Shown here: positions 1-9,148 of the stretch, piece by piece | Position numbering within the stretch: position 1 is the first letter of the stretch | Layout: the number at the start of each line of letters is the position of its first letter | DNA from: JAZGGS01 sp963764825 | GTDB lineage: Bacteria > Bacteroidota > Ignavibacteria > Ignavibacteriales > Ignavibacteriaceae | Assembly: GCA_963764825.1 (NCBI GenBank) | Contig: CAVXUA010000008.1 | Span: 124,001 to 188,000 of the forward strand | Length of the DNA stretch: 64,000 nt | Direction of reading: 5' to 3' | Translations under genes and position numbers: made by a program | Notes under the pieces: generated by a model | What the model was told of the DNA's origin: nothing | Seen by the model: only the letters and a program-made list of their open reading frames with translations | Databases searched by the model: none

Positions 1-1083
1 ATTGTAACCGGATAAGATTTTTTTCTTTATTCCAAATTCATAAGAAATCTGTTTTAAATAATCTTTAATCTCATTCTCGTTGTCTTTATGGAAAGTCATC
101 ACGTAACTTCTTCGTTTCTTTTCCTGTTCGGGTGGAGTGGTTTCACCAGTTTTCTTAAGCTTAACCATAAAGAATCCGTCTGAGTCTGCTTCCCAGGGAA
201 CAATTCTTATTGCTTTGGAAAGGTTTTTATTTAAATCGATACCGTGGTACCGTGTAAATCCTTCTTTGTGCTGGTAAGGAAGATCAATATCCTGAATTTC
301 AACTGGATAGTTCCTAAGAAGATTGTTAATTACAAGTTCATTTTCTTCCGGAGTTAATGTGCAGGTAGAATAGACAATTTCGCCACCAACCTTTAACATT
401 TTAATTGCAGCAACCATAAGTCGTGTTTGAAGATCGGTTAGCCGTGCAACTCTTTCAAGCGACCACCATTTGTTCACCTCGTTCTTTTTTTGAATAATTC
501 CCAGACCGCTGCATGGTGCATCAACCAGAATTTTATCAAAATATGAATCGTAATACTTGCTAAGAATTTCACCCTTGGAATTTAAAACTCCGTAGTTTAA
601 AAAATTCATTTTATCCAGGTTAAAAACAAGTGCCTTAATTCTATCAATTTGAACCTCATTTACAATAAGCTTACCTTTATTCTGCATCAACTCAGCAAGC
701 TGGGTTGTTTTAGAACCGGGTGCTGAACAAAGATCTAAAACTGTATCTGTAACTAAAGGATTTAAAACTATTGGCGGAAACATTGAAGACACACCCTGTA
801 TGTAATATAAACCAAAAACCAATTCCAGTGTAGTTCCTACAAATTCGTAGCCACCGGTTATTTTAAGTGCGTTTGTAGGAAATTCAAGTTCTTCTGTAGA
901 AATACCATAATTATCGAAAAGTCGTTTAGCCAAATCGGCGCGATTAATTTTGAGTTCGTTAACCCTTATGTACTTTGTGGGTGGTTTTTTTACAAATGCC
1001 CAATACTGCTTTGCAGCATCATCTCCAAAAACCGCACATAAATAAGTATAAACTTTTTCAGATACTCTTCCTTTTCGTTTCAT
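1..1083 (-). CDS. 16S rRNA m5C methyltransferase, RsmB/RsmF (NOL1/NOP2/Sun) family, partial
   Basis: SAM-dependent RNA cytosine-5 methyltransferase. Translation from ATG at 1083 gives MKRKGRVSEK, then a SAM-binding loop VLDLCSAPGSKT near residue 115, the first catalytic-cysteine motif PCSGLG near 188 and the second, STCTLTPEEN, near 238. The order and spacing are those of RsmB/RsmF enzymes. The reading frame is open to base 1, so the C-terminus lies outside the window. Its ATG overlaps the stop of the upstream gene (ATGA overlap), so it is the last visible gene of a four-gene minus-strand operon. RsmB versus RsmF cannot be settled without the C-terminus. Confidence 0.85.
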   Translation of the reverse strand, partial: MKRKGRVSEKVYTYLCAVFGDDAAKQYWAFVKKPPTKYIRVNELKINRADLAKRLFDNYGISTEELEFPTNALKITGGYEFVGTTLELVFGLYYIQGVSSMFPPIVLNPLVTDTVLDLCSAPGSKTTQLAELMQNKGKLIVNEVQIDRIKALVFNLDKMNFLNYGVLNSKGEILSKYYDSYFDKILVDAPCSGLGIIQKKNEVNKWWSLERVARLTDLQTRLMVAAIKMLKVGGEIVYSTCTLTPEENELVINNLLRNYPVEIQDIDLPYQHKEGFTRYHGIDLNKNLSKAIRIVPWEADSDGFFMVKLKKTGETTPPEQEKKRRSYVMTFHKDNENEIKDYLKQISYEFGIKKKILSGYN

Positions 1084-1511
1084 CAGATCCTTATTAGATT
1101 TAGTTTTTTAAATACTTCGTTTACAACATCTAAATTATTTTCTGATTCAGGAAATGCTGTTTTAAAATCCTTTTGAATTTCAATTAATATGAAATCGATA
1201 TAATTTTCAAATTTATTAACAGCATCATCAAGCATTTTTTGATCTTGGGGAATTTCAACGAGTCCATTTGCGTTACAACTGGCGTACACAATGAACTTCC
1301 CCTTCATCAGATCATCAGTAAGCAGAACCTGGCTGCCATCCGTGGTTATTATTTCAAAACTTCCAAAAAGTTCTTCCCCTAAAATTAGTGTTTTTTGGGG
1401 AATGTCAAGTGTTTCAATAAAAGTTGTTTCTACAAAATCTGCAGGAAAAACTTTTATGCCTTTTCCCAAATAATTTTCAACAGTTTCTGCAATGAACTCT
1501 TTTTCAGTCAC
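1083..1511 (-). CDS. Conserved-looking hypothetical protein, 142 aa
   Basis: I do not recognise this protein. It has no signal peptide or membrane segment. The first half is beta-rich (a LILGEELFGSFEII stretch followed by VLLTDDLMKGKFIVYAS) and the last 50 residues look helical, so a small cytosolic alpha/beta protein is likely. It is translationally coupled to the rRNA methyltransferase (stop and start overlap by one base) and starts one base after the deoxynucleotide hydrolase-like gene ends. The coupling argues that it is a real gene. Confidence 0.6.
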   Translation of the reverse strand: MTEKEFIAETVENYLGKGIKVFPADFVETTFIETLDIPQKTLILGEELFGSFEIITTDGSQVLLTDDLMKGKFIVYASCNANGLVEIPQDQKMLDDAVNKFENYIDFILIEIQKDFKTAFPESENNLDVVNEVFKKLNLIRI

Positions 1512-1512
1512 A

Positions 1513-1932
1513 CTAAGTTTTTAGCTCGTTTATATAAGTGCTTATAATCTCTTTTAAATTTGCTTCGTCTCTGTATATTGCAACGGTTAAAAGATTAGAA
1601 TCGCAGCCCGTTATCATTGCCGATAAATTTTTAACTGTGTTGTTAGCAAGCGCAAGTACGGGTATTTTCTTTTGATAAACAGCATAGGCAACTTCGAAAC
1701 CGACACCTAAACTCGGTCCTGAAATTTCAGCAATCATTATTTTACTGCCGTCAATCCATTTCAGGTCTCTTATAAAAATCTGCTTATCAGTTAGCGGATT
1801 TGTAGGAGAAAACTCACCACCTAATTCTGCAAGTGGTGTATGCCCTTCCGACTCTACAAAGTTAATAATTTCCAAATAAAATTTTTGGAAAGTTGTATCG
1901 CCTTTTATAGGTCCTGCACAATATATTATCAT
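1513..1932 (-). CDS. Nucleoside 2-deoxyribosyltransferase / DNPH1-like nucleotide N-hydrolase
   Basis: At 139 aa it is the usual size of the 2-deoxynucleoside 5'-monophosphate N-hydrolase (Rcl/DNPH1) group. The N-terminus IIYCAGPIKG forms the phosphate-binding loop. The stretch RDLKWIDGSKIMIAEISGPS with the following LGVGFEVAYA contains the family's conserved acidic and Gly-rich signature. Family members cleave the glycosidic bond of deoxynucleosides or deoxynucleotides in salvage or sanitation; the exact substrate is not readable here. It sits 2 bases from bshA and 1 base from the next gene, so it belongs to a tight operon. Confidence 0.75.
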   Translation of the reverse strand: MIIYCAGPIKGDTTFQKFYLEIINFVESEGHTPLAELGGEFSPTNPLTDKQIFIRDLKWIDGSKIMIAEISGPSLGVGFEVAYAVYQKKIPVLALANNTVKNLSAMITGCDSNLLTVAIYRDEANLKEIISTYINELKT

Positions 1933-1934
1933 TT

Positions 1935-3059
1935 CTAAGATTCTAAAATAGTTTTGTAATATTTTTCATACATTGGCACAACTTGCGATTTATCAAAAAC
2001 ATCCACTGCCCTCCTTCTGGCATTTTCTGAAAATATCTTATACTTCCTTTCATTCGTAAGAAGTTCAAGCGTATACTTTGCCATTCTATCAATATCACCT
2101 ATTTCGGCAATAAACCCGGTTTCATTATGTCTTACAAGTTCTGGCAGCCCGCCCACGCTCGAACTGATAACCGGCAGCCCGCAAGCCATAGCTTCCAGGG
2201 CAGCAAGCCCAAAACTTTCTGATTGTGACGGTATAAGAAAAATATCGCTCGATGTTAATATTTCTACAAGCGCATCCTGTTTTCCAAGAAATTTAACTTT
2301 ATCCTCCAGTCCTTTTTGCCTGCATAATCTTTCGCATTCCGATCTATCAGGTCCATCACCAACCAAAATAAGTTTTGAAGGAATTTTATCATGAATTTTT
2401 TCAAATATTTTTATGGTATCCGCAACCCTTTTAACTACCCTGAAATTTGAAATGTGAACTAGTAGCTTTTCGTTTTCTGCTGCAAGGTGCTTCTTAAAGT
2501 CCCCGTTTGTTATAGGTTTATACAAATCAGTATCAACAAAGTTTGGAATTACTTTTATTTCCTTATCACACAAATAATTTGTAATGGTTTTTTCTTTTAA
2601 GAAACGGGAAACCGCAGTTACGCCATCACTTTGGTCAATGCTGAATTTAACGAGGGGAAGAAAGGATGGTTCAAGTCCTACAAGAGTAATATCTGTTCCA
2701 TGCAGTGTGGTAATAATTTTAAGATCTCTTTTACTGTTAAGCATTTGTTTTGCAAGATATGCACTTGTAGCATGCGGTATTGCATAATGAACGTGAAGCA
2801 GATCTAGCTTTTCAAACTCTGCTACTTCAACCATCTTACTGGCAAGTGCTAAACTGTAAAGTGGGAATTCAAAAAGAGGATAACTGCTTGTTTCCACTTC
2901 GTGAAAAAATATATTTTCCACATAATGATTTAATCTAAATGGAAGTGCATAGCTGATAAAGTGTACTTCGTGCCCTCGTAAAGCTAATTCTTTCCCCAAC
3001 TCTGTTGCCATTACACCACTTCCCCCGTAAGTTGGGTAACAGGTTATCCCTATTTTCAT
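1935..3059 (-). CDS. bshA: N-acetyl-alpha-D-glucosaminyl L-malate synthase BshA (bacillithiol synthesis)
   Basis: GT4-family glycosyltransferase of 374 aa, the usual BshA length. It transfers GlcNAc from UDP-GlcNAc to L-malate, the first step of bacillithiol synthesis. The N-terminus KIGITCYPTYGGSGVMATELG is the BshA hallmark. The HGTDIT motif lies near residue 124, and the nucleotide-sugar site PSQSESFGLAALEAMACGLP is in the C-terminal lobe. It is the first gene of the minus-strand operon. No bshB or bshC is visible in the window, so the rest of the pathway must lie elsewhere. Confidence 0.9.
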   Translation of the reverse strand: MKIGITCYPTYGGSGVMATELGKELALRGHEVHFISYALPFRLNHYVENIFFHEVETSSYPLFEFPLYSLALASKMVEVAEFEKLDLLHVHYAIPHATSAYLAKQMLNSKRDLKIITTLHGTDITLVGLEPSFLPLVKFSIDQSDGVTAVSRFLKEKTITNYLCDKEIKVIPNFVDTDLYKPITNGDFKKHLAAENEKLLVHISNFRVVKRVADTIKIFEKIHDKIPSKLILVGDGPDRSECERLCRQKGLEDKVKFLGKQDALVEILTSSDIFLIPSQSESFGLAALEAMACGLPVISSSVGGLPELVRHNETGFIAEIGDIDRMAKYTLELLTNERKYKIFSENARRRAVDVFDKSQVVPMYEKYYKTILES

Positions 3060-3189
3060 TATTGCTAATTTTTAATAATATTGGTCTTAAACAGCACTCT
3101 AATATAAATGAAAATTTTAGAAGATTGAAACCATTGGTTGGTGATTGTGATAGGTGGCATCTTCAATCAAATTACAGGCAAAATTATCT

Positions 3190-4085
3190 ATGAAGATTCT
3201 CATAATCGGACATTCAGTAATTGATAAAATTGATTACGGGAATGAGGAGGTTATTAAGCCGGGAGGAATATTTTATACCGCTGCAGCATTAGCTAATATT
3301 GCTGAATCGAACGATGAGATTTATCTTTGCACAACTATTGATAGGGTGAATGAAAAACTTTTCTTACCGGTTTTTAAAAGGATTAAACCCAATTACATCT
3401 CCTACTCAGAAAATATTCCTGTAGTTAAACTGAATATTTTTGATAATAAAGAAAGAGAAGAAAAATATGAAAATGTTTTAGGAAACCTTCAGATTTAATA
3501 TATCGAACCTTAACCGGTTCGATGGCATACTGATTAATATGGTAACAGGTTTCGATCTTTCTCTTAAACAACTTAAGGAGATAAGAAAAAATTACAACGG
3601 AATTATTTACTTTGATGTTCACACATTTTCGCGTGGTTTGGATAGTGAGATGAAAAGAAATTTTAGAAGGATAAAAAATTTTAATGAATGGGCTAAATGT
3701 GTTGATATTATTCAGGCAAATGAATTGGAAATGAAAACTTTATCATCAAAAATAAACGAAGAGGAAATTGTTCGCGAACTAATTGGCTTTGGAGTAAAGC
3801 AAATAATTGTAACCAAAGGAAATAAAGGAGCAACAGTTTATTTTACAAAAAACACATTGTTTTCCTCAACAGTAATACCTGCTTTGGATGTTAAACCCAG
3901 TTAACAAAGTTGGTTGCGGCGATGTTTTTGGGGCGGTATATTTTTATAACTATATTAGAAATAAAAATTTAATTGAAGCTTTAACACTTGCTAACATTGC
4001 TGCAGGAACAAGCACAACTTATTCAGATATAAATGATTATTTAAACCTTAAAGCTGATGTACTCGCAAGATATAATAAAGCGTAG
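3190..4085 (+). CDS. PfkB-family carbohydrate/nucleoside kinase, frame interrupted twice
   Basis: Start MKILIIGHSVIDKI at 3190, with a PfkB-type N-terminus (PGGIFYTAAALANIA). Frame breaks occur near 3490 and near 3892. The middle part carries IIQANELEMKTLS and IIVTKGNKGATVY, and the last part NKVGCGDVFGAVYF, a variant of the GAGD catalytic motif with Cys for Ala. The substrate cannot be read. It is divergent from bshA and overlaps the next gene by about 29 bases. With motifs intact on either side of each break, sequencing indels are likelier than a true pseudogene. Confidence 0.7.
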
Positions 4086-4971
4086 AATTTTTATTGTTGG
4101 GGCAAACGGAATGCTTGGGCAGCGTACCATCGAGTTTTACAGTTCTGATAAAAATGTTCAGTTATTTGCCTGCTCTATTGAAGAAAACCCACTTTTTAAT
4201 AATGTAGATTATCTCTGCTGCAATATTACTGATCGCGATAAAATTAAAAAAGCCGTTTATAATTTTATGCCGGATGTAATTATTAATGCAGCAGCATATA
4301 CTAATGTAGATCTTAGCGAAACTGAAAGAGAAACCGCATGGAAAATAAATGTTAAAGGAGTGGAGCATTTAGCAGAAACAGCACGGGTTATTGATGCACA
4401 ATTAATTCATATCTCTTCAGATTATATTTTTGATGGTAAAAGTGGTCCCTATTCCGAAAATGATAAACCTAATCCGCTGGGGTATTATGGCAGGACAAAG
4501 CTTGCAAGTGAAAACGTATTGAAAATTAGCGGAGCCCTCTATACTATTTTAAGAACTAATGTATTGTATGGTGTTGCTTCAAAAAGTAAAGCCGATTTTG
4601 TTGAATGGCTTATTGATACGGTAACAAGCGGTAAGCCGGTTAGAATAGTTGATGACCAGGTAAGCAATCCTACTTTTATTGATGACCTGGTTCAGGCAAT
4701 AAGTAAGGTAATTGAGTTCAATAAACATGGAGTTTATAATATTGGTGGTAAGGAATTTTTATCCAGGTATGAATTCACAAAAATAATTGCTGATTATTTT
4801 AATTTGGATAAATCACTAATCACTCCCATTAAAACAAAAGAACTAAATCAAGCTGCCAGGCGACCACTCGATGCCGGGTTAATCACTTTAAAAGCAGAAG
4901 CCGAATTAGGGTATAAACCTGTTCCAATTCGCGAATCACTTGCAATAATAAAAAGAAAGCTGGGATTGTGA
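4057..4971 (+). CDS. dTDP-4-dehydrorhamnose reductase family (RmlD-like) SDR
   Basis: Extended short-chain dehydrogenase of 304 aa. The Rossmann loop GANGMLGQ lies near residue 14, the catalytic Tyr-Lys pair is in YYGRTKLASE near 145, and AAYTNVDLSE is a typical RmlD segment. Family members reduce dTDP-4-keto-L-rhamnose to dTDP-L-rhamnose with NAD(P)H. No rmlA, rmlB or rmlC gene is nearby, so a related sugar-nucleotide reductase or regulatory MAT2B-like role is possible. ATG at 4057 overlaps the preceding kinase; no better start is seen. Confidence 0.7.
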   Translation: MYSQDIIKRRIFIVGANGMLGQRTIEFYSSDKNVQLFACSIEENPLFNNVDYLCCNITDRDKIKKAVYNFMPDVIINAAAYTNVDLSETERETAWKINVKGVEHLAETARVIDAQLIHISSDYIFDGKSGPYSENDKPNPLGYYGRTKLASENVLKISGALYTILRTNVLYGVASKSKADFVEWLIDTVTSGKPVRIVDDQVSNPTFIDDLVQAISKVIEFNKHGVYNIGGKEFLSRYEFTKIIADYFNLDKSLITPIKTKELNQAARRPLDAGLITLKAEAELGYKPVPIRESLAIIKRKLGL

Positions 4972-5060
4972 AAAAGGTTGCCAGGCCCGTTATTCAATTT
5001 CCTGTTTATTTTGTAATTTTCAAAATTAATTGTTCGAATTTTTAAAATCGGCATTATGCA

Positions 5061-5853
5061 TTGAATAATCTTATAGAGAAATATAAAGGCTTCATTTTCG
5101 ATCTTGATGGCACAATCTACCGTGGAACTCATCTTATTCCTGATGCAGATAAGACTGTAAACCACCTAAAAAAATTAGGAAAAAAAGTAATTTTTATATC
5201 GAACAAAACCACAGGCAGCGTAAAAGATTATTACCAGTTTCTTAGCGGAAATGGTTTGGAAGTTACACAAGAAGAGATTGTTAACTCTACAATTGTTACA
5301 AAGAAATATCTTCAAGAAAACTTTAAAGGTGCTTCCTTTTTTGCCATTGGTGAGAAAATATTTATTGATGAAATTAAAAGCGCCGGATTAAATTATTCCG
5401 AAGACCCTGCAGATATAAATATCCTGGTTGTTACTTTAGACCGTACTTTAAATTATGAAAAGCTTGAAATAGCTGCGCGTGCGCTTGAAAAAGGCGCAAG
5501 GTTTTTTGCTGCAAATATTGATGATACCTGCCCGGTTGATGATGGTGAAGTGCTGGATGCAGGAGCAACAATTTCTGCATTGGAAAAAAGAACCCACAAA
5601 AAACTTGAACTTCATTTTGGCAAACCCTCTCATTTTATGTTCGAAGAAATTAGAAGCAAGAATTCAAACAAATCCTTCCCAGCTGCTTTTAGTTGGCGAC
5701 CGCCTCGAAACAGATATTGCAATGGGTAACAAGTTTGGAATTGATACCGCACTGGTAGATACTGGTGTGCGTTACTTCCCAAACGGTTTGAATGGTATAA
5801 CGCCAACTTACCACATTAATTCAGTCTTTGATTTATTAAATCATAAAGCATAA
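5061..5853 (+). CDS. HAD-superfamily IIA phosphatase (NagD/pNPPase-like), one frame break
   Basis: TTG start at 5061 gives LNNLIEKYKG, then HAD motif I FDLDGTIYRG, motif II FISNKTTG and, after a +1 shift near 5660, motif IV LLVGDRLETDIAMG. The cap region between motifs II and III fits class IIA (NagD, phosphoglycolate or p-nitrophenyl phosphatase). The expected joined length is about 263 aa, normal for the family. It stands alone on the plus strand before the sigma-factor gene. The substrate is unknown. Confidence 0.75.
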
Positions 5854-5926
5854 TTTTAGAAGAAAATTAACCCCAACCTTTTTAAACTTTGGCAAGTCTA
5901 ATCTGCAGTTACGAAGAAAGGACTTA

Positions 5927-6513
5927 ATGGCTTTAAGTGATATCGAATTAATCCACCAGGTAAAACAGGGGAATGAAAATGCCTTTGAGCAATTAGTTTA
6001 TAAGTACGACCGAACAGTCCTTTCCATCGCTTTAAAATACACAGGCAACACCGATGATGCGAAAGATCTTTACCAGGAAGTATTTATAAGAGCTTACAGG
6101 GGAATAAATAATTTCCAATTCCGAAGTGAATTTTCAACCTGGTTATATCGTATAGCTGTTAATGTTTGTCTTTCTTATAAAAGCAGAAGTAAGGAAAATC
6201 TTAAAGTATCAATTAAGGAAGAGGATGATGATACCGATTTTACAAAAGATGCTTCCGAACAGCTGATTTACGAAGGTTCATCTCCTGAAGAAGAAGCAGA
6301 AGAAAATGAACTGGCAGAAATAGTGAATGCAGCTTTGGAGACTCTTTCGCCAAGGCAAAAAATTACTTTTGTTCTTAAACATTACGAAGGATACAAAATA
6401 AGAGAAATTGCTGAGATGCTGAATGCAAAGAAGGTACAGTAAAAAAATATCTGTTTGATGCCATAAAAAATCTTAGAAATAAATTAAGCGGTATTTATGC
6501 TTTACAAAATTGA
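5927..6513 (+). CDS. ECF-type RNA polymerase sigma-70 factor, frame break near C-terminus
   Basis: Region 2 (DLYQEVFIRAYRGI, then FSTWLYRIAVNVCL) and region 4 (LSPRQKITFVLKHYEGYKI) of an extracytoplasmic-function sigma factor. A one-base shift near 6425 truncates the frame at VQ. Read across it, the protein continues CKEGTVKKYLFDAIKNL and ends at TGA 6511-6513, giving about 195 aa. The extended acidic linker between regions 2 and 4 (EEDDDTDF, SSPEEEAEEN) is notable. The partner anti-sigma gene starts 22 bases after its end. Confidence 0.85.
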
Positions 6514-6535
6514 GGAATATAGAATTGAGGTTATA

Positions 6536-7435
6536 ATGCAGCACAATGAATATAAAAAATTGATTCAGCTTTCCTTTTACGGAGAACTAACATCGAAGGA
6601 ACAGGATGATCTTAATGATCATTTAAAAACCTGTACGGAATGCAGGGAAGAACTGGAAAACCAGAAAAACTTGCTTGCAATATTATCGGAACATAAAAGC
6701 GTAAAAGTAAATGATGAAATTTTATCATCAGCACGTTACCAGTTAAAGGGAGCGCTTAGAATGGAAAAAGATAAATTTAGTTTTGCCGATGAGTTTCTCC
6801 AAAAATCTACTGGATTATTCTCAACTCCTGCGCGGCTGGCTTTTAGTTTTACCACTGTAATGCTAATCGGAATTTTAATTGGCTCACTTTTTTTCGGCAA
6901 GAAAGATGTAACTGAAATACTAACCACAACCGGTGAATTCATGATATTACAGAACTTTCTGGTGATAATATGACAAATTTCTAATTTAAGTTTTATTGAT
7001 TCAGATCCTTCAGACGGCGAAGTTGAATTTACCTTCGAAGCAGTGAAACCGGTTTATGTTAAAGGTAAAGTGAACGATCCAAAAATACAGAGCATATCTA
7101 ACATACTCGATGCTCAATGAAAACAACCCGGGATCAAGGTTAAACTCAATTAATGCAATGTACACGGAGCTGCCAAAAACTTTGATAAAGACGTGAAGGA
7201 TGCAATTATAACTGTTGTGATGACTGATGAGAATCCCGGTATAAGAAGAGAAGCATTAAAGCTGATGAAAAAAATTCCTTATGATGAGGAGATAAAACAA
7301 ACTTATCTTTTTATTCTCACAAGTGATTCAAGCTCAGGTTTAAGGATTGAAGCATTAAATGCATTAATTGAAGGGAGTAAAAAAGGAGATAGGTTCACTG
7401 ATAGAGAATTGGATGTTATTAAAACAGAATTATAA
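6536..7435 (+). CDS. Zinc-finger anti-sigma factor with HEAT-like C-terminus, several frame breaks
   Basis: Start MQHNEYKKLIQ at 6536. HLKTCTECREEL is the HxxxCxxC zinc-binding motif of zf-HC2 anti-sigma domains. A single membrane segment (FSFTTVMLIGILIGSLFFG) follows near residue 105. The periplasmic part, joined across shifts near 6945, 6980, 7100 and 7165, contains paired helices (DAIITVVMTDENPGIRREAL, then SGLRIEALNALIE) typical of HEAT repeats. It should hold the upstream ECF factor at the membrane until an envelope signal arrives. The next gene encodes a secreted repeat protein, a plausible signal or target. Confidence 0.7.
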
Positions 7436-7497
7436 GCAGGATGATAATAATTATATAAAATTAAAAACCAGAACAATATTACAGGAGTACAATTAAA

Positions 7498-8625
7498 ATG
7501 AAAAATTTATTTATAACAACTCTGATTTTTGGGGTGTTACTATTTGCAAATTCAGTATTTCGCCCAAAAGGATGTTGAAAAATCCTTTACTGTTAACAGT
7601 AACGATAATCTTAGCTTATCAACAAGTATGGGAAATATCGTAATTGATACTTGGAATAAAAATGAAGTGAATGTCATCGCTAAAAATATTTTAGAAAGCG
7701 AAATGAATTTACTATCTATGAATAAAAGCGGGAACATAGTAAAAGTTATTTTTGAAGGTGATGAATCGGATGATATAGAATTTGAAGTAATGATTCCTAG
7801 CCGAATTAAATCTTGATCTTTCAACGGGCGGTGGCAACATCAGCTTAAAGAGTGATCTTAAAGGAAAAATAGATGCATCAACTGCTGGTGGAAATATTTC
7901 CACTAAAAATATTAATGGGAATGCAGATATTTCTACAGCTGGTGGAAACATTAACGATAGGAGATATAAACAGCAATGCTGATATTTCAACTGCTGGAGG
8001 TGATATAAAGCGTTGGAAGTATTAACGGTTTGGCTGATATAAGTACAGCTGGTGGGAATATTAAAGTTGGTTCAGTAAACAATTCCGCAGATATTTCAAC
8101 CGCCGGAGGAAATATAAGTATTGGTAATATTGATGGAAATGCAGACGTATCCACTGCGGGCGGTAATATCAGTGTTGATAAAGTCTCAGGTAGTGCGGAT
8201 ATAGCACAGCTGGTGGAAATATAAAACTGGATGGTGCAACCGGTAATGTGGAAGCTAACACCGGCGCAGGCAATATGAAACTTAAAAATATCAAAGGATC
8301 TATTGAAGCAAATACGGGTGCTGGAAATATTTATGCAGAGTTGATTCCCGAAGGAAACAAAAATAGCGAGTTGAATTCCGGAGTTGGTAATATTACACTT
8401 AAAGTTCCTGAAACTGCAAACGTAACTATTATTGCTACAATTCAAGTTATGATGTGGAGTGGCGATGAAAGTGATTTAGATAACATTAATTCCGACTTTA
8501 CACCTACTAAAATTGATAGGAGCAAAGAAAGCAAGAATATTGAGGTAACCTACGAACTGAATGGGGGCGGAAGTAAAATAGAGCTTAATGTTGCCCTGGG
8601 TAATATTAATATCCAAAAGCTGTAA
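7498..8625 (+). CDS. Secreted DUF4097-like beta-helix repeat protein, several frame breaks
   Basis: Start at 7498: signal peptide MKNLFITTLIFGVLLFANS ending in a probable Ala-Gln cleavage site. The body has at least seven copies of an 18-residue repeat, ADISTAGGNIKVGSVNNS-like, between about 7870 and 8225, then GNVEANTGAGNMKLKNIKG-type units and ends GNINIQKL. This is the DUF4097 adhesin-like beta-solenoid pattern. Frame breaks are seen near 7560, 7812, 7950, 8005 and 8210. It lies directly after the sigma/anti-sigma pair, and DUF4097 genes commonly accompany such pairs, so cell-envelope stress output is a fair guess. Confidence 0.7.
7868..8222 (+). repeat. 54-bp tandem coding repeats (beta-solenoid units)
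   Basis: About seven imperfect 54-bp units, each encoding ADISTAGGN plus a nine-residue variable part. Conservation is strongest at the GCxGGxGGxAAxAT segment. The repeat explains long open frames on the opposite strand and may promote slippage; the local cluster of frame breaks lies inside it. Confidence 0.75.
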
Positions 8626-8952
8626 TTATTAAAGTGATTATCAAATTCTCTGATCGCTTATCGAATAATAAGAGATTTTGAAGTAAAATAATTTGAAAGT
8701 TTGAACGTAAATATATTTATAAAACCACTGGTGATGTTATAATCACCTGTGGTTTTTTATTAAGCAGTTATGATCCAGGTCTACTTAAGTTCTTTATCTA
8801 TAATAAAATGTACTTAATTATAGATTAAGTCTGAACTTACTGGTTTAATATGTGGTTCAATTATCCTACTTTGAAACAACCCTGTTTTAAATAATTTTAA
8901 ACTTGTTTACCTTTACAGTGAAAAATTTGTATTTCATTAATTGAAACTTTAT
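8626..8952. other. Intergenic: hairpin, terminator, no gene
   Basis: Non-coding stretch between the repeat protein and the tRNA. It holds an imperfect inverted repeat at 8641-8681 (arms TCAAATTCTCT and AGAGATTTTGA, one mismatch) and a clear terminator at 8722-8758. The remaining 190 bases up to the tRNA show no gene; a tRNA promoter is expected but I cannot pin it. Confidence 0.6.
8722..8758 (+). terminator. Rho-independent terminator after the repeat-protein gene
   Basis: Stem AAACCACTGGTGAT pairs with ATCACCTGTGGTTT (one T-T mismatch) around a short loop and is followed by a run of six T. It lies about 100 bases after the repeat-protein stop. Confidence 0.85.
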
Positions 8953-9026
8953 GCCCACGTAGCTCAGCTGGATAGAGCAACGGTTTCCTAAACCGTAGGC
9001 CACAGGTTCGAATCCTGTCGTGGGTA
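8953..9026 (+). tRNA. tRNA-Arg (anticodon CCT)
   Basis: Complete cloverleaf. Acceptor GCCCACG pairs with CGTGGGT (final G-U), D-arm GCTCAGCTGGATAGAGC, anticodon stem ACGGT/ACCGT around loop TTCCTAA with CCT in the anticodon position, T-arm ACAGG-TTCGAAT-CCTGT, and discriminator A. CCA is not encoded. It reads AGG codons. Confidence 0.97.
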
Positions 9027-9148
9027 CTTAAACTTTTTTGTTTGGTGGTTCTTTCGAAAGAATTTTTTGTTTGACAAATTATTGGAGGAGACAATTGAAC
9101 CTATTACTTCTTCCCACTTTGTTATTCCAAAAAAATTAATTTACTAAC

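Noticed and set aside
4848..5165. 105-residue minus-strand open frame
   Set aside because: It is the shadow of the RmlD-like and HAD genes on the other strand.
7868..8222. CRISPR-like periodicity of 54 bases
   Set aside because: Units are contiguous, lack spacers and encode a regular protein repeat.
7712..8445. Long minus-strand open frames opposite the DUF4097-like gene
   Set aside because: They arise from the 54-bp coding repeat (antisense of ADISTAGGN units) and show repetitive PPAVEISA peptides without start context.
8897..9094. 65-residue open frame on the minus strand containing RIRTCGLRFRKPLLYPAELRG-like sequence
   Set aside because: It is the exact antisense of tRNA-Arg; this peptide is a well-known false gene produced by tRNA sequence.
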